From contig JAEVLN010000015.1 in NCBI GenBank assembly GCA_018350325.1, positions 186,001-250,000 on the forward strand: a DNA stretch of 64,000 nt, in the 5' to 3' direction. The position numbers and the translations under genes are program-made. Below the pieces are notes generated by a model, which worked only from the letters and a program-made list of their open reading frames with translations, had not been told where the DNA came from and made no database searches. This document shows positions 22,531 through 34,100 of the stretch, one piece after another (positions within the stretch are counted from its first letter, which is position 1; each line of letters opens with the position of its first letter). The stretch comes from Globodera rostochiensis. Its lineage: Eukaryota > Nematoda > Chromadorea > Rhabditida > Heteroderidae.

Positions 22531-24442
22531 TCAGCTCACAATTGTCTTGACCAATTCACAAAAGGACGTGGAACGCAAAATGCCCGCGTGCGTTGGCCCG
22601 CTAAACTCTGTCACTTGGCTTACCTGACAACATAAATAATATATTCAAAATAAATTTGGCATTTTCTATTCAACCAATTTGCCCTGGCCCTTCCATTGTT
22701 GGCACACTCTCATCGACTCAATGTTCACCAATCCGTCCCCGTCACCCATCGACGCATTGGCCGCATTATTGATTCCGCTCGGGTAGTCAAATGCCTTTAC
22801 GGTGCTGCCATTGATGTTCGAATGCACACAAAACATCTTTTGGCAAAAAAAAATAATATAAATTAAATTTAAATAAATATATATTTATTTATAAATAAGT
22901 ATTATTAACTGGAGTGTATTTTTGAGCATCGATTTGCGGAGACAAATTTTGGTAGAGCTGTTCCATGTAGGGAATGTTGGCCACTGCTAACAGATTGGCC
23001 AAGTCGGCCAACGTATAATCCGTCCCCGAGATTGAGGCTAATTTTGTGTCCAATGGGAAGGCCAACAAATTTGGCAACAGAAAGGCAACGGATGCAAAAG
23101 TCCGGATGAATTTTCGGACCTCCAAATTTGAAACAAGTAGCGAAAGGCCCGAGAAAAGTCTGTCAACATTTCCTAAAATTTTTGCAATAAAATTACATTA
23201 AATAAAATTACATTTGAATATAAATTATTTACCAGAAAGTATTTGTTCAATGATGAAAGTTGCGCCACCCCACGGGGCGGAAACGTTAATTGTCGCGTTC
23301 AAATATCGCTGTTGCCATTCCTAGGCTTAAAACGCTCTTTCACTATTTCGGAAACTTTGGCAAAATGTCTCACTTGTCCCATGCGCTGATTCAAATAATA
23401 ATTCACCATCAAATTGCCCATACTGTGGCACAACAAAAATGCCTTTTTCCCCGTTGTGTTGACCGACTTTTCAATAAGATTGGTCAAATTTGAGAAATAT
23501 GCGTCCATAACCGCTTAAGAAACGGAATCAAGAATGATCTTTGATCTTAATATTTTATTAATAATAAATTGCCAAGAATTTTTAATTTCGCGCAGCCCAC
23601 CCATGCCGGGTGTCAATCGCCAATCGTATGGTGCCGCAAAGAGATTGCATCCCTTGACGTAGCCAAACTTGGCCAAACAATTGTTGATCAGTGGGGCAAA
23701 ATACACTTCGTCCACGGGCTCCGGAGATGCCGAACTCAGAGCACAGCCCCCCGGCAAACTGTCGCTTATCCAACACGTCGAGGGGCACGTGCTAATTAGG
23801 TAATCATTTTTGGGGGTTAAAAAGCATAATAATTAACAGTCCAAATTGTCTTCTGGCGAGCATTGTGACGCCCACGCCCGTTTGGTTGTGGTAAGTGTCC
23901 GTTGTGTTGTCATAACGCAATCTACCCCCATTATATGTATTTAGGCTCAATTAGCGTTTATTTTCTCTTAATCTTACGACATCAAATAGAACAGACAGCT
24001 CTGGAGATTAGTCAGAGTCACAGAGGCAACATTTCCGGCGCCCAAAAGCGGATTAATCCAGCCTTTAACGGAATATTTGCTAGCAAACACAATTTTGCAC
24101 AACGGGGGCAAATTTGTCGGAAACGGCGTATTTTGACCGTCCAAATACATTTTGTTGGCCACAAATCCGTGCACTTAAAATGTGGCCAAAATTATCATAA
24201 GAATTGATTTGATTTAAAGTTAATTTATTGCCAAGAATTAGCGGCGGCGGGCGGCTTGCCAAAGAAGAAGCGGTCGTCGCGCACTCAGAGTCAGTGCCGT
24301 CGCCGTCACCAATAAGGGCACATTCGCCGTTATTTGCCAGTTTTAATAGCAGATCAGCAGCAGAGGGCACCAACAATTGGGCGGGTGTAATAATTGGCCA
24401 AAAAGTTAAGGCCATCAAAAGTGCAAAATGGACAGCAAACAT
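22531..24442 (-). CDS. Secreted LCAT / lysosomal phospholipase A2-like acyltransferase
   Basis: Nine exons join in phase: 24442-24232, 24173-23978, 23921-23838, 23791-23601, 23513-23374, 23308-23233, 23172-22910, 22836-22675 and 22623-22531, giving 471 residues. A signal peptide starts MFAVHFALLMALTF. Family landmarks in order are PPLILVHGFVANKMYLDG, VYFAPLINNCLAKFGYVKG, AAPYDWRLTP, LLCHSMGNLMVNYYL with the nucleophile Ser in HSMGN, SAPWGGATF, GDGDGLVNIES with the acid residue, and FSGPTHAGIL with the catalytic His. All three catalytic positions are present, so it should be active: an alpha/beta hydrolase moving or releasing acyl chains of phospholipids in a lysosome or outside the cell. The exon 1 donor is GC (CTTG|GCAATA); the others are GT. 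N-glycosylation sequons such as NATIN occur. The unusual His in LVHG replaces the Pro usual in relatives. Confidence 0.88.
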
Positions 24443-25157
24443 TTTCAATTTAATATTAGGCAATTTGTGCTTATAGCTAAAAGTTATATATTTTTATTAT
24501 TATTTAGTGCTTTTTGAATTTAACAAACGAAAAGAAAGACAATAAAAAAAAGAGCATTTACAATGATTAATATTGATTAAATATGAGGAAACTGGCGAGC
24601 GAGTGACAAATGCATCAGCTCATATTTTAATCTGCTAAAATATTAAATTTCTTGGTCGAATTTTGATTATCAATGAATTTGTGTTAATAGGTATGCAATT
24701 AAAAATGGAATAATGCAAATTAGTTTAGAAGCTTTTTTCATTTTCACCATTTGATACGGTTTATGTCTCTAAAAACTAGGGTAGTGCACGGTCGGTTAAC
24801 CGAACTGAAATTTAAAACCGTTTTTTTCGGCCCAAAAACCAAAATGAAAAAAATACACCTCTAATGATGGAATTTTTATGGGAGTTTATTGAGAAAATTA
24901 AAATTTTGTATTAAACATTTTGCCAAAAATTGATTTCTAATTTATAGATTCAGTTTGTACTAGAGTTGGTCGGGACCGGGATTTTTGTAAAAACCCGGGA
25001 CCGGGATTGACCGGGACCTTGAAAGCCGGATCGGGATCGGAATTTTGCTTTTTCAAAAATAGTCCTTCAAAAGAAATAATACAATAATTTTTTGGGTCTA
25101 ACGCAACATTTATTTATTTTTTAAAAATAATATTTTATATTTAATTAGCCGAAAATA
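24443..25157. other. Intergenic region with partial repeat elements
   Basis: Holds the probable promoter of the lipase gene. At about 24779, ACTAGGGTAGTGCACGGTCG, and at 24960, TAGAGTTGGTCGGGACCGGG, look like left ends of hAT-like foldbacks whose right ends I cannot find. Nothing coding is seen. Confidence 0.45.
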
Positions 25158-26515
25158 TTTGTACGGGGCGAGGCGCCGACTTTTTTTGCTCCTGCGCTGC
25201 AACAATGACACCATTTGTCTGTTATTTCTAAATGATCACCGGACTCCCCCCCCCCCGTTTTGATTAATTTGATTGGGCTGATATATTTTTTGATTCTTTC
25301 ACTTGACAACGCTCTGATTGAGTTCACGCTGATCAGACTGATTGATCAGTTGTGACAGTGCAATATTGAAATCTTTTGTCAAAAAGCACGTCTCACCAAA
25401 ATTCAAACAGTAAATCAATATAATTATTAAAATTCCTGATGTGATGCCATCTTTAGGGGTGCTTTTTCATCCCCGTCCCCGGCCGGGGATGAGACCGGGG
25501 ATCCCCGTTTTCGGGAATCGGTAAAAATTTCTTCATAAATTCGTTAAAATCCAATGAAAATTTTTCCCGACGGCGCCTATCGGCACCGTCGGACCATTCC
25601 TATTCCTAAAAACTTCAAAAAAGTACCGTATTTTTAAAACTTTGGTTCCGAAACTGTTAACAAATTGAGTCGAAAATTCAAAAATTTCTCGGCGGCGCTT
25701 ATCGGCACCGCCGACCCTCCCCCCCAAAAGTAAAGCAGAATTCTCAAAAAAAATTTGCATTTTTGGAAGTTGCTTAAATACGATAAAAGCGGAAAAATAC
25801 AACTCCTAAAACCAAAAATTGTCGGATTGCCTAAGAAAAATGCACCCCTAAAAATCGACATAACAATTTTCGCATTCAAAGAAGCGAACAATTTTTGATA
25901 ATACTGTAGATGGTGCCCCCACATTTTTCGTAAGTAAATATTACAACTTTTCAAAGTTGAGAAAAAGGTGTTTCTAGCAGTGCCAGCAGTTGAAAGGCTA
26001 TAACTTTTTTAACTCAACCAAATCAAACAAACAAAATATCATTCGAAAGCTTTAAATGGGTCCACCAGCCGCCCCCTCCCCCGCCAGCGGAATGGTTGTC
26101 CCTTCTGCTGGGGGAAATAAAAAGTATAAAGCTAATAGTTTAAAATAGTTTTTAAAAAAATAAAATAATAAAAGATTTTAATAATGTAAAGCTTAAAAAT
26201 AAAAATTATTCTATAGTTAAAAATAATTAAAAATCATAGTATTCAATAGTTTAAAATTAAATATAATTTAGTAATGTAAAGCTTAATAATAAAATTATAC
26301 AATAGTAAAAATAAAAATTATTCAATAGTTTAAAAATAAATATAAAAAAATCAATTTTAAAAATGTAAATCCTTTGTTTAATAAATAAAATTGCACTTTC
26401 TCATGCTAAGTAATGCTTGCGCTTATTTATTGAAGGATTAATGTGAATTGCCAAAAATTGGCATTGTCCAGAGAGTGCCAACATTAAAATGCCAGAAAAT
26501 TGGAGTCTATAAAAG
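25158..26515. repeat. Left arm of a 1.35-kb inverted repeat
   Basis: This arm is the reverse complement of 40645-41998. Within it, a 106-residue open frame (25954-25634, minus) is identical to the one at 41205-41525 (plus), so at least 320 bp are nearly invariant; differences elsewhere are mostly homopolymer lengths. The arm includes two GC palindromes (25568, 25690), AT-rich modules and an effector promoter cassette at 26390-26515 that here has no gene attached. A diverged third copy of the outer 200 bp is at 29090-29310. Confidence 0.9.
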
Positions 26516-26525
26516 CCAAGAAGCC
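26385..26525 (+). promoter_or_regulatory. Orphan effector promoter cassette
   Basis: Matches the cassette before the gene at 27369: TTGCACTTTCTCATGCTAAG, reverse DOG box at 26459-26464, forward DOG box ATGCCA at 26489-26494 and TCTATAAAAGCC near 26507. The signal-peptide exon does not follow; instead, sequence similar to inverse 3541-3610 begins. Confidence 0.6.
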
Positions 26526-26529
26526 TATG

Positions 26530-27180
26530 TTGTGCATGAAGTTCGAGACATTTAGGCTTTCGGAATGTACGACATAGGGTCGCAGCCGGCCAGGGACAGG
26601 GACGGGGAAAACCGGGGATCCCCGGCCATTCTCATCCCCAGCGACCGAAGAAATACTTGAAGCTCCAACTTTCTCCATTAGTTCACTTTTTTGGTCATTC
26701 GCTTTTTCAGAAAATATAATTTTAGTTATATAAAAGCTTAAAAATAAAAATTATTCAATAGTTTAAAATAAAAAATATTAATAGTTTAAATAAAATTATT
26801 AAATAGTTTAAATAATAATGTAAAGCTTAAAAATATTATTCAATAGTTTAAAAATAAAAATTATTCATAGTTTAAATAAAATTATAAAATAGTTTAAATA
26901 TAATGTAAAGCTTAATGGTTTAATATTTTTTTTTATAGTTTTGAGAGTTATAATTTTATTTTTTTAAGGATCCCTCTTGTTCTCTTGAGGATTTTTTTTA
27001 TTTATTTTTATTTAAGAAATTTTTTTTTTTTAAGAAATTTTTTTATTGAAAAGGTCAATAGTTAAAAAATAAAAACTATAAATTCAATTTTAGTAATGTA
27101 AAGCAAGATAAATTATAAAATAGTAATGTAGCACTAAAATAAAAATTATAAATCACTTTTAGTAATGTAAATCCTTTGTT
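26530..27180. repeat. AT-rich modules between promoter cassettes
   Basis: Built from degenerate repeats of AATTATTCAATAGTTTAAA and TAATGTAAAGCTTA. The same modules occur at 3401-3540, 26130-26390, 40800-41040 and 42126-42490, always next to an effector promoter cassette. A GGGGATCCCCGG palindrome lies near 26615-26626. Confidence 0.65.
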
Positions 27181-27368
27181 TAATAAATACAAAATTGCAC
27201 TTTCTCATGCTAAGTAATGCTTGCGCTTACTTTATTGAAGGTAATGTGAATTGCCAACAATTGACATTGTTCAGAGAGTGCCAACATTAAAATGCCAGAA
27301 AATTGGGGTCTATAAAAGCCAAGCTTTGCTTTATGATTTAAACAAAGCATAAATCATTAAATTTGTCA
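27181..27368 (+). promoter_or_regulatory. Effector promoter cassette of copy B
   Basis: Contains TGCACTTTCTCATGCTAAG, a forward DOG box ATGCCA at 27292-27297, and TATAAAAGCC at about 27310, roughly 55 nt before the ATG at 27369. The reverse DOG box present in other cassettes is changed to TTGACATTG here. Confidence 0.6.
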
Positions 27369-28163
27369 ATGCATTATTTTATTTCTACAATTTCTTTTAT
27401 TTTTTTATTTTATGTGCCGACGGCAACGGCTTCGGTGAGTTACTCTTTTAGTTATTGTTCAATTCAGCTTTTTATAATTTTATTACCAACCCAAATTTCT
27501 AATAAAACTCAGGTTGATAAAAATGATGATACATTCCTCGCGTTTGTGAAAGGTGATCCCAATCAGAACAACGAAGTTTTGATTCAAATGTACGAGGCCC
27601 GTCTTGGCTTGATGTATTTGATGAGAGAGAATTGGAAATGTGACAAAATTAGAAAAGAAATTAAAAAAGAGGAGAAAGAATACGAAGAATGTGAAAAATT
27701 GCGCAAATATTTGGACATTTTGTACGAATATTTGTTCCAAGTCTACACGGGCCCAGAGACTGCTGCTGACCAAATAGTGAAGCCAATGTTCAAACATAAT
27801 GATAAAGTTGGAACAATAATTGAAGTTTTGGAAAAGTTAAGCAATCTCTCGCGTTTCTTTTTTGTCCGGAACATCCAGCAGCTATACAATGCACCGGTGT
27901 TATCAAATGAGGGGAAATTGACTTTTGCATTAAATAACGCCAATTCGATCACTCTTCGTGAGCAATTTGACAAAAAGCTGAAGGAAATGTTGGATAAAAC
28001 GAAGAAAAATGAAGCAAAAAAAAAAGCCGAATTAAACAAAATTGAATATAAAAGTCGACAAGGAAATTCACTCACTTACAAAAGCGACGTAAACGACGCA
28101 AAAGCCAAATACGGAACAAAATTTGACATAATTTTGATGTCACCATTTTATCGCAAAGTTTGA
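27369..28163 (+). CDS. Secreted effector-like protein, family copy B (intact)
   Basis: Two exons, 27369-27434 and 27513-28163, split by a 78-nt GTGAGT-CTCAG intron that happens to stay open, so an unspliced reading also exists. The spliced product has 238 residues: signal peptide MHYFISTISFIFLFYVPTAT, then a mature part of about 216 residues. Landmarks are DDTFLAFVKGD, YEARLGLMYLMRENWKCDKI, YLDILYEYLFQVYTG, LEKLSNLSRFFFVRN, REQFDKKLKEMLDKTKKNEA and the C-terminal ILMSPFYRKV. The protein is hydrophilic with two Cys in the first half and a lysine-rich, probably helical stretch near residues 180-210. I recognise no domain. Compared with copies A and C, a segment of about 25 residues after DDTFLAFVK is replaced by a short one (DPNQNNEV). 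Promoter layout and leader suggest secretion from gland cells into the host. Confidence 0.8.
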   Translation: MHYFISTISFIFLFYVPTATASVSYSFSYCSIQLFIILLPTQISNKTQVDKNDDTFLAFVKGDPNQNNEVLIQMYEARLGLMYLMRENWKCDKIRKEIKKEEKEYEECEKLRKYLDILYEYLFQVYTGPETAADQIVKPMFKHNDKVGTIIEVLEKLSNLSRFFFVRNIQQLYNAPVLSNEGKLTFALNNANSITLREQFDKKLKEMLDKTKKNEAKKKAELNKIEYKSRQGNSLTYKSDVNDAKAKYGTKFDIILMSPFYRKV

Positions 28164-31139
28164 CAGTGATTTTATGGCGGTCATTTGATTTGTTTTTGTT
28201 GATTTTCTTCATTTTTTCGGTGGCTGGGAGGGATTTGTTGAAGGCTTTTTATTAGCTTTATGGGGGGATTTTATATTTCATCTTTTTTTATCTTTTTTTG
28301 CTATAAATTTCTTAACGAATTGCGATGGTTTTTCACCAAAAAACGAAACGGCGGCACATACCGAGCAGTGCCGGTGGCAAACGCAAATTTAAAATTTTAA
28401 TTAATTTGTTAGTCAACCAAAAAGTTAAGACTTAGCTAACTTCAGTAATTTCTTCTTTTTTTCAAATTTATTTCATTTATATTCAAAAACTCCACTGAAT
28501 TTTTAAACATTCCCAATTTTGTTAGTAAAAATTTATTGAAACGATTTTCATTTCCGAGGGCCGTCCAAATGACGGCAAGCCGTGTCAGCCCCAAAAAACA
28601 TTTTTTCAAATAATTGGCGGCCTATGTAAAGGCAATTTTTTTCGTAAATTTTTTTATTTTTAGTATTTTTTATAAAAAAAGTCGAGATCTTTAAAAATAA
28701 AATGTACTTTTTTTAAAGATTTGTACTTTATTTGGGCGTAATACAATAGTTTATGCTTCTCAAAACTTTACAATAAGAATTAATTGGGAAAATCTCGAAT
28801 TTAATAACCTAAAAAGGACTGAAATCTTCAAAAAATCTTTAACAAGTCTGTCAATGCCGGGGTTTTTTTTGAAAATTCAAGGATACAATAATGTCGAATT
28901 AATGAATGGCAAGATTTAAAAAAAAAGATTTTTTGTTCCACTTTCGAAGGGTCTCATTCGTTTCGAATTCGAAGCGATCGATTGTAAGCCGCATAAAAGC
29001 GTTAGGAAATGCTGCAGAAAGCATCATTCAAACCAATTTTTTATTAATTTAATGTTATTACCTCAAAATGCGCATTTTATGCCATTCTTGCATGCCGAAA
29101 ATATTCGTACGGAGCGGGGCGCCGACTTTTTTTGTTCCATTTTATTTAACATTTGCCCTGCAACGGTGACGTCATTTGTCTGCTATTTCCAAATAATCAC
29201 CGCCCCCCCCCCCCGTTTTGATTAATTTGACATATTTTTTGATTCTTTCACTCGACAACACTCTGAGCGAGTTCATGCAGATCAGGTTGATTGATCAAAC
29301 CTAAGTATTAAAAATGTAAAAAATAATAAATAACTTAAAAAGAAGAGCTATAAAAAACTTAAAGAACAAAATTATCAGTTTAATTCTTTACATTCATAAA
29401 ATATGAAATGAAATAAATTAAACCACCGGTGGAAAGAGACAGAAATATTATGATTAATTAATAATTCTGAATACAATAAAAAACTAAAAGGACACAAACA
29501 TAAAATTAAATGAATAAACAAAACCGAAAAATTAAAATTTAGTCGTTTTTTGAGGTTTTCAATCCTAAAATAGGACCCATTCTATTTCGGGTATTTGAAG
29601 ATTTTTTGATTTGGCATTTTTGGCGATTTTTTTGAGGATCCTCATAGAATTTCTTGCGTTTTAGGCGCCCCGACCGGAACCGAAGCATTTGGGTATTTCG
29701 GCTGATTTAAATTAATTTATTTGCATTTTAATGTTTTTTTAAAGATTTTCTTGAAAAAGGCCAGGAGCCCCCCCCCCCAACGGATGAGTGAAATTGGTTG
29801 TGAAATGCGCAACGGGGAAAGAGTGCCGAGCAATTTCCTCCACTTTTGCAAAATGAATTCTGTCCATTCTTTGGCCGACGAATGCTGCAAATGTTTGGGG
29901 GGGGGGGGGAAATGGATGTTCAGGCACTTATCGGCACCGTGCCGACCCCTCCCCCTCCCTAAAATATATTTTAAATACATAAATTGTGCGCAGAAAAATA
30001 AAAAATTTCCTTCAATTTTTTCTGGAATCTTGTTATTTTTTTCCCTGTTCAGCACAGACAATAAGATTCGCAATTGAATAACAAATTCACTTTTGGAAAT
30101 TCACAATCAAAAAAATATATTGAAAATCTCGAAAAATCTCGGAGGTTTTTCGAGATTTATCGATCGAAATCTCGATCGGTCCTCAAGTCCGATCACTAGT
30201 CTGAACCATCCAACCAATTCGGTGGGATACATTCTTTCAAAATGAGAAAGCCAAAATTCTGCAAAATTCACAAGGACCGACATTCAATGCCGTTGACCAT
30301 GACCATAACTATTTTAAACACAACCATACCGAAGGAATTTGTCACTATTCGAAAGCTCTAAAATCTAATTTTAAAATAAAATAAAAATTATAAAATCAGA
30401 CTGCTTACCACTGCAAAAGCTTCAAAAAAATTGCCGTATTTTTAAATTTTGGTTGAAATTTAACAAATTGCGTAAAAAATTCAAAATTTTCTCGACGGCG
30501 CCTATCGGCACCGCCGACCCGCTCACATTTATGCCAAAATAAATGTTTTATCAGATAGAACGTTTTTTTTTAAAGTTTGTTCTTATTTGCCAGTAGGCAC
30601 CGCCGGGAATATAATCCAACGAAATTTGTTAAAAAAATTGGTCCAAACTTGAAAATCAAAAGGGTCCCCCATATTGTTTGCCAAAAACGGTTTCGGTTTT
30701 CGGTTTTAACTTTTTGAATTTTTAAAATTTCAAAAATATTATGGAATAAAATTGCATTGTTTTTCTGCATTTTATGGCATTAAAAAAGCGAATAAATTAA
30801 AAAATTCTTGGACCCTAGGCCTAAGCAAGCCTAAGCTTAGGCTTAGGCTTGTTGTTTTTGTAAAAATTTTCACGCCTGTTGGCACCGCAGACCTGTCCCG
30901 CCTAGAATTTCGATTTTATTTGTTGTTTAGTTAATTTATTTTATTTCACAAATTTAATTAAAATCCATAAAAATGCCCGAAATCCACGTATGGCGGATGT
31001 CCGGAAATCCACACAAATATTTGCTATTGATTTTCACATGAAATTTTTTCCTGAGTTTATATAAAATGTTGTCCAAAACTCTATACACTTCACAGGAAAA
31101 ATATTTAAAAAATAATTTTATTTTAGAAGATTTTTTCAA
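28164..31139. other. 3-kb intergenic region rich in repeat fragments
   Basis: 28170-28330 resembles the 3' flank of effector fragment D (37830-37960), so duplication extended past the gene. 29090-29310 is a diverged copy of the outer part of the inverted-repeat arms. 29880-29950 has a G run and a GC palindrome; another palindrome is at 30493-30520. 30120-30197 matches the hAT-like element ending AGTCCGATCACTAGT. Open frames (29717-30077) have no motifs. The end should hold the promoter of the GSS-like gene; a single TGGCAT is at 30774-30779. Confidence 0.5.
30815..30851. repeat. Inverted telomere-like repeat
   Basis: GCCTAAGCAAGCCTAAGC is followed directly by TTAGGCTTAGGCTTG, so degenerate GCCTAA units face TTAGGC units head to head. 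TTAGGC is the telomere repeat of many nematodes. Confidence 0.55.
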
Positions 31140-34100
31140 ATGATAAATTTAATACAACTTTCTTTTTTGTATACATTATTTTTGCTCAATTATTCTGTCG
31201 TTGAATCAAAGAATGTAAGTGGTAAAGAAGTGCTGATTTCTTCACAACATGGTGAGTTTTGGCAAATTACAAATTATTTTTTTTTTGGTTTGTTATTATT
31301 AGGGATGCAAAATATATGCCCATGCATATTTTTTTCCTGAACTGGTAACAGCCTGAAACGCACGAAAAACTTGTTTTCAGCTTGGTTTGAAGCGTTTAGA
31401 ACGGCATATTTGTGCATATTTTGGCATTTTGCAAAAAAATTAGTGATCTCGGCAAGAAAATTTTGATTTTATTTCATTTTTCTTAAGAAATTTTTGAAAA
31501 AAACGGAAATAATCAAAAGTTCAAAAAAAGTCATCAAAAATGCCAAAATAGTCACAGAAGTTCAAAAAAGTCGCCAAAAATGCCAAAATAGTCACAAAAG
31601 TTTAAAAAAGTCGCCAAAACACTTGAAAATCTGGAAATGCATCTGATCACCAATTTTAACCAATGTTGAATGAATTGGAAGAATTTTGGGTAAATTTTAT
31701 ATTGAATTTGGAAAATTTATGTGCATATTTTTTCATTTTTATGTGCATATTTTGCAATTTTTCGTGTATATTTTATGTGCATATTTTTTGCATGCCTAGT
31801 TATTATTATTGAAATTTTCAATTTATTGTCTCAATTACTCTAAAATTTAATGAATTTTTTGTAACTTTTTTTGAGACGAATTAAATTCATCAACAAATTA
31901 TACGGACATTTTGACAACATTTTTGCAACGTGACGATGCAAAAACACAGCTGCTAATTAAAGAAGCAAAAGATTGGGCACAAAATATTGAACTTATTATA
32001 CGAGAACCAAAATTTGACGCGAAGTAAACTTTTTATTTTAATTAAATTTAGTTTTTTTATTAATTAATTGGATATAATTTTGACCCTTTTTTATAGTTTA
32101 TCAAGGTGGTTTTATCAAACTGTTGTCGCACCATTTACGCTGTTTCCGTCGCCATTTCCCCGCAAATTTTTCGAGCAAGCAGCGAATGTGCAAACTGTAT
32201 ATATTTTTATAATTTTTATCTTTTAAATTATTTTAAAATAATTTTTAATTTGTCCCCTTTAAATTAAGACATTTACCAAAATTAAATACCTAATTTCAAA
32301 TGTTAAAAATTTGAATTATTTAATAATATAAAAATTGATAACAAAATATATTTTTAATTTAGGCGCTCAATTTGTTGTATTTTCGAATTATGCGCGATTA
32401 TCCATTTTTGAAAGAAGTTTATCAGAAATTAATTAAAAATGAACAACCTCTGAGTTCAGCTTTGCAAATTATGGAGGAAATTCATTTGGAAGGCATCAAA
32501 CAACCACTCACTGTTCTTTTTCAACGAGCGGTTTGTTTTTTCGGGAAAAAAATAAAATTAAAACAAAAATTAATTTAATTTTGTAATGCAAAAATGCATT
32601 AATTATTTTTATTAAGGATTATATGCTATGCGAAAGCAATTATGAAGGAAACGAAAAGCCAAGCTTTGAACTCAAACAGGTAAATCATTTAATGTTACGT
32701 TTTATTTATCTGAATAACTTTGAACGGATCCCAATTCGTTTTTGGCCAATTCGTTTTTTGTCTATATAAACTAGTACAAAATAGAAAGAGCGCAGACAGT
32801 AAGAAGGTTAGAGTGTCTATACTTATAACACACAAAAAACGAATTGGGTAAAAAACGAATTGGCCAAAAACGAATTGGGTATTTACCATAACGATTACAT
32901 ATAACATCAACCTCAATGTTTAGGGATAGTACCCTTTTAGATTATTTAATTTTATAAATGCAATTAATTTTTTAAACAGAAAAACCTTTTTTATTAATAG
33001 TAATTAACATTTCTAATTTAAATTCAAAGATTTTGGCGAAATATTTTCATAAAAAAATCATTTGAAATCATTTAAAAGAGAGGATTGGTTGTTGGAATTT
33101 CTAAACAAATTAATTACGCACTTTCTGCAATTAAATTTATTCAATAATTAAACTGTTCAAATTTGAGATTGAAGTGAATGGCAGTGCCATTGGCGGTCTT
33201 GGATATTCCACTCGAACCTCCAAATTGCATCGACAAATTCTTTCTAAAACGGGCTTGAACCTGTCAAATTCTGTAGAGAATAACACTAGTGCGTTGACTG
33301 TTGAAGCAATTTACCAAGCTTGGTAATTAAAATATTTAAATTAAAAACAATTTTAAAACATTTTAAATTAAAAACAATTTTAAAACATTTGACTAAAATA
33401 TTCTAGAATTTTCAGAAAAGTTTTTTTAGAGTCAAAAATTATTCAGTAATTTTGAACTTTTCTGATCAAAAAAATATAAATAACAATTAAGGCTTTTTGA
33501 ATTAATAGAGACTTACTTACTTACTAATTAAAAATTTATATTTTTTTAGGAAATTATTAATTTTTGTGTTAAAATTGTTATAGGCAGAAATTTGGCGACC
33601 CCAAAGCAATAATTATATTCATTTTTGATGAAGCCTTTTTCGCATATTATGAGAGAATTGGTCTATATTTTGAATTGGCGGATAAATTTGAGGGAAAAAC
33701 AGAAATTATAGCCTTAAATTTGAAGCAATGCGCTGAATTGTAATATAAAACAAATCAATAAAAATGTTAAATATTGTCTAATAGAAATTAGAGATCGGAC
33801 TTGAGGACCGATCGATCGAGGATCTCGAAAGAGCACTAAGATCTCGTAAAATTTCGTTGACCGAGAAATCTCGATCGTTCCAATCTCTAATTAAAATTAA
33901 TGATATTTTTAGTCTGAAACTCGACCCGCATGATTTTACATTACGTTATGATGATAAAATTGTTGCTGTCGTGTTCAATCAAGATAATATGCTTAGCACT
34001 GATCCAAAGAAAATGGAATCTCGACGTACCATTGAACGTTCAACAGCAATTGTAAATATTTTTCAAGAATTTATCACAACAACCTTAAACTGGGCATTTT

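Noticed and set aside
25533..25954. Identical open frames in both inverted-repeat arms as a conserved gene
   Set aside because: Identity comes from recent duplication of the DNA. The frame crosses a GC palindrome and a C run and shows no protein motif.
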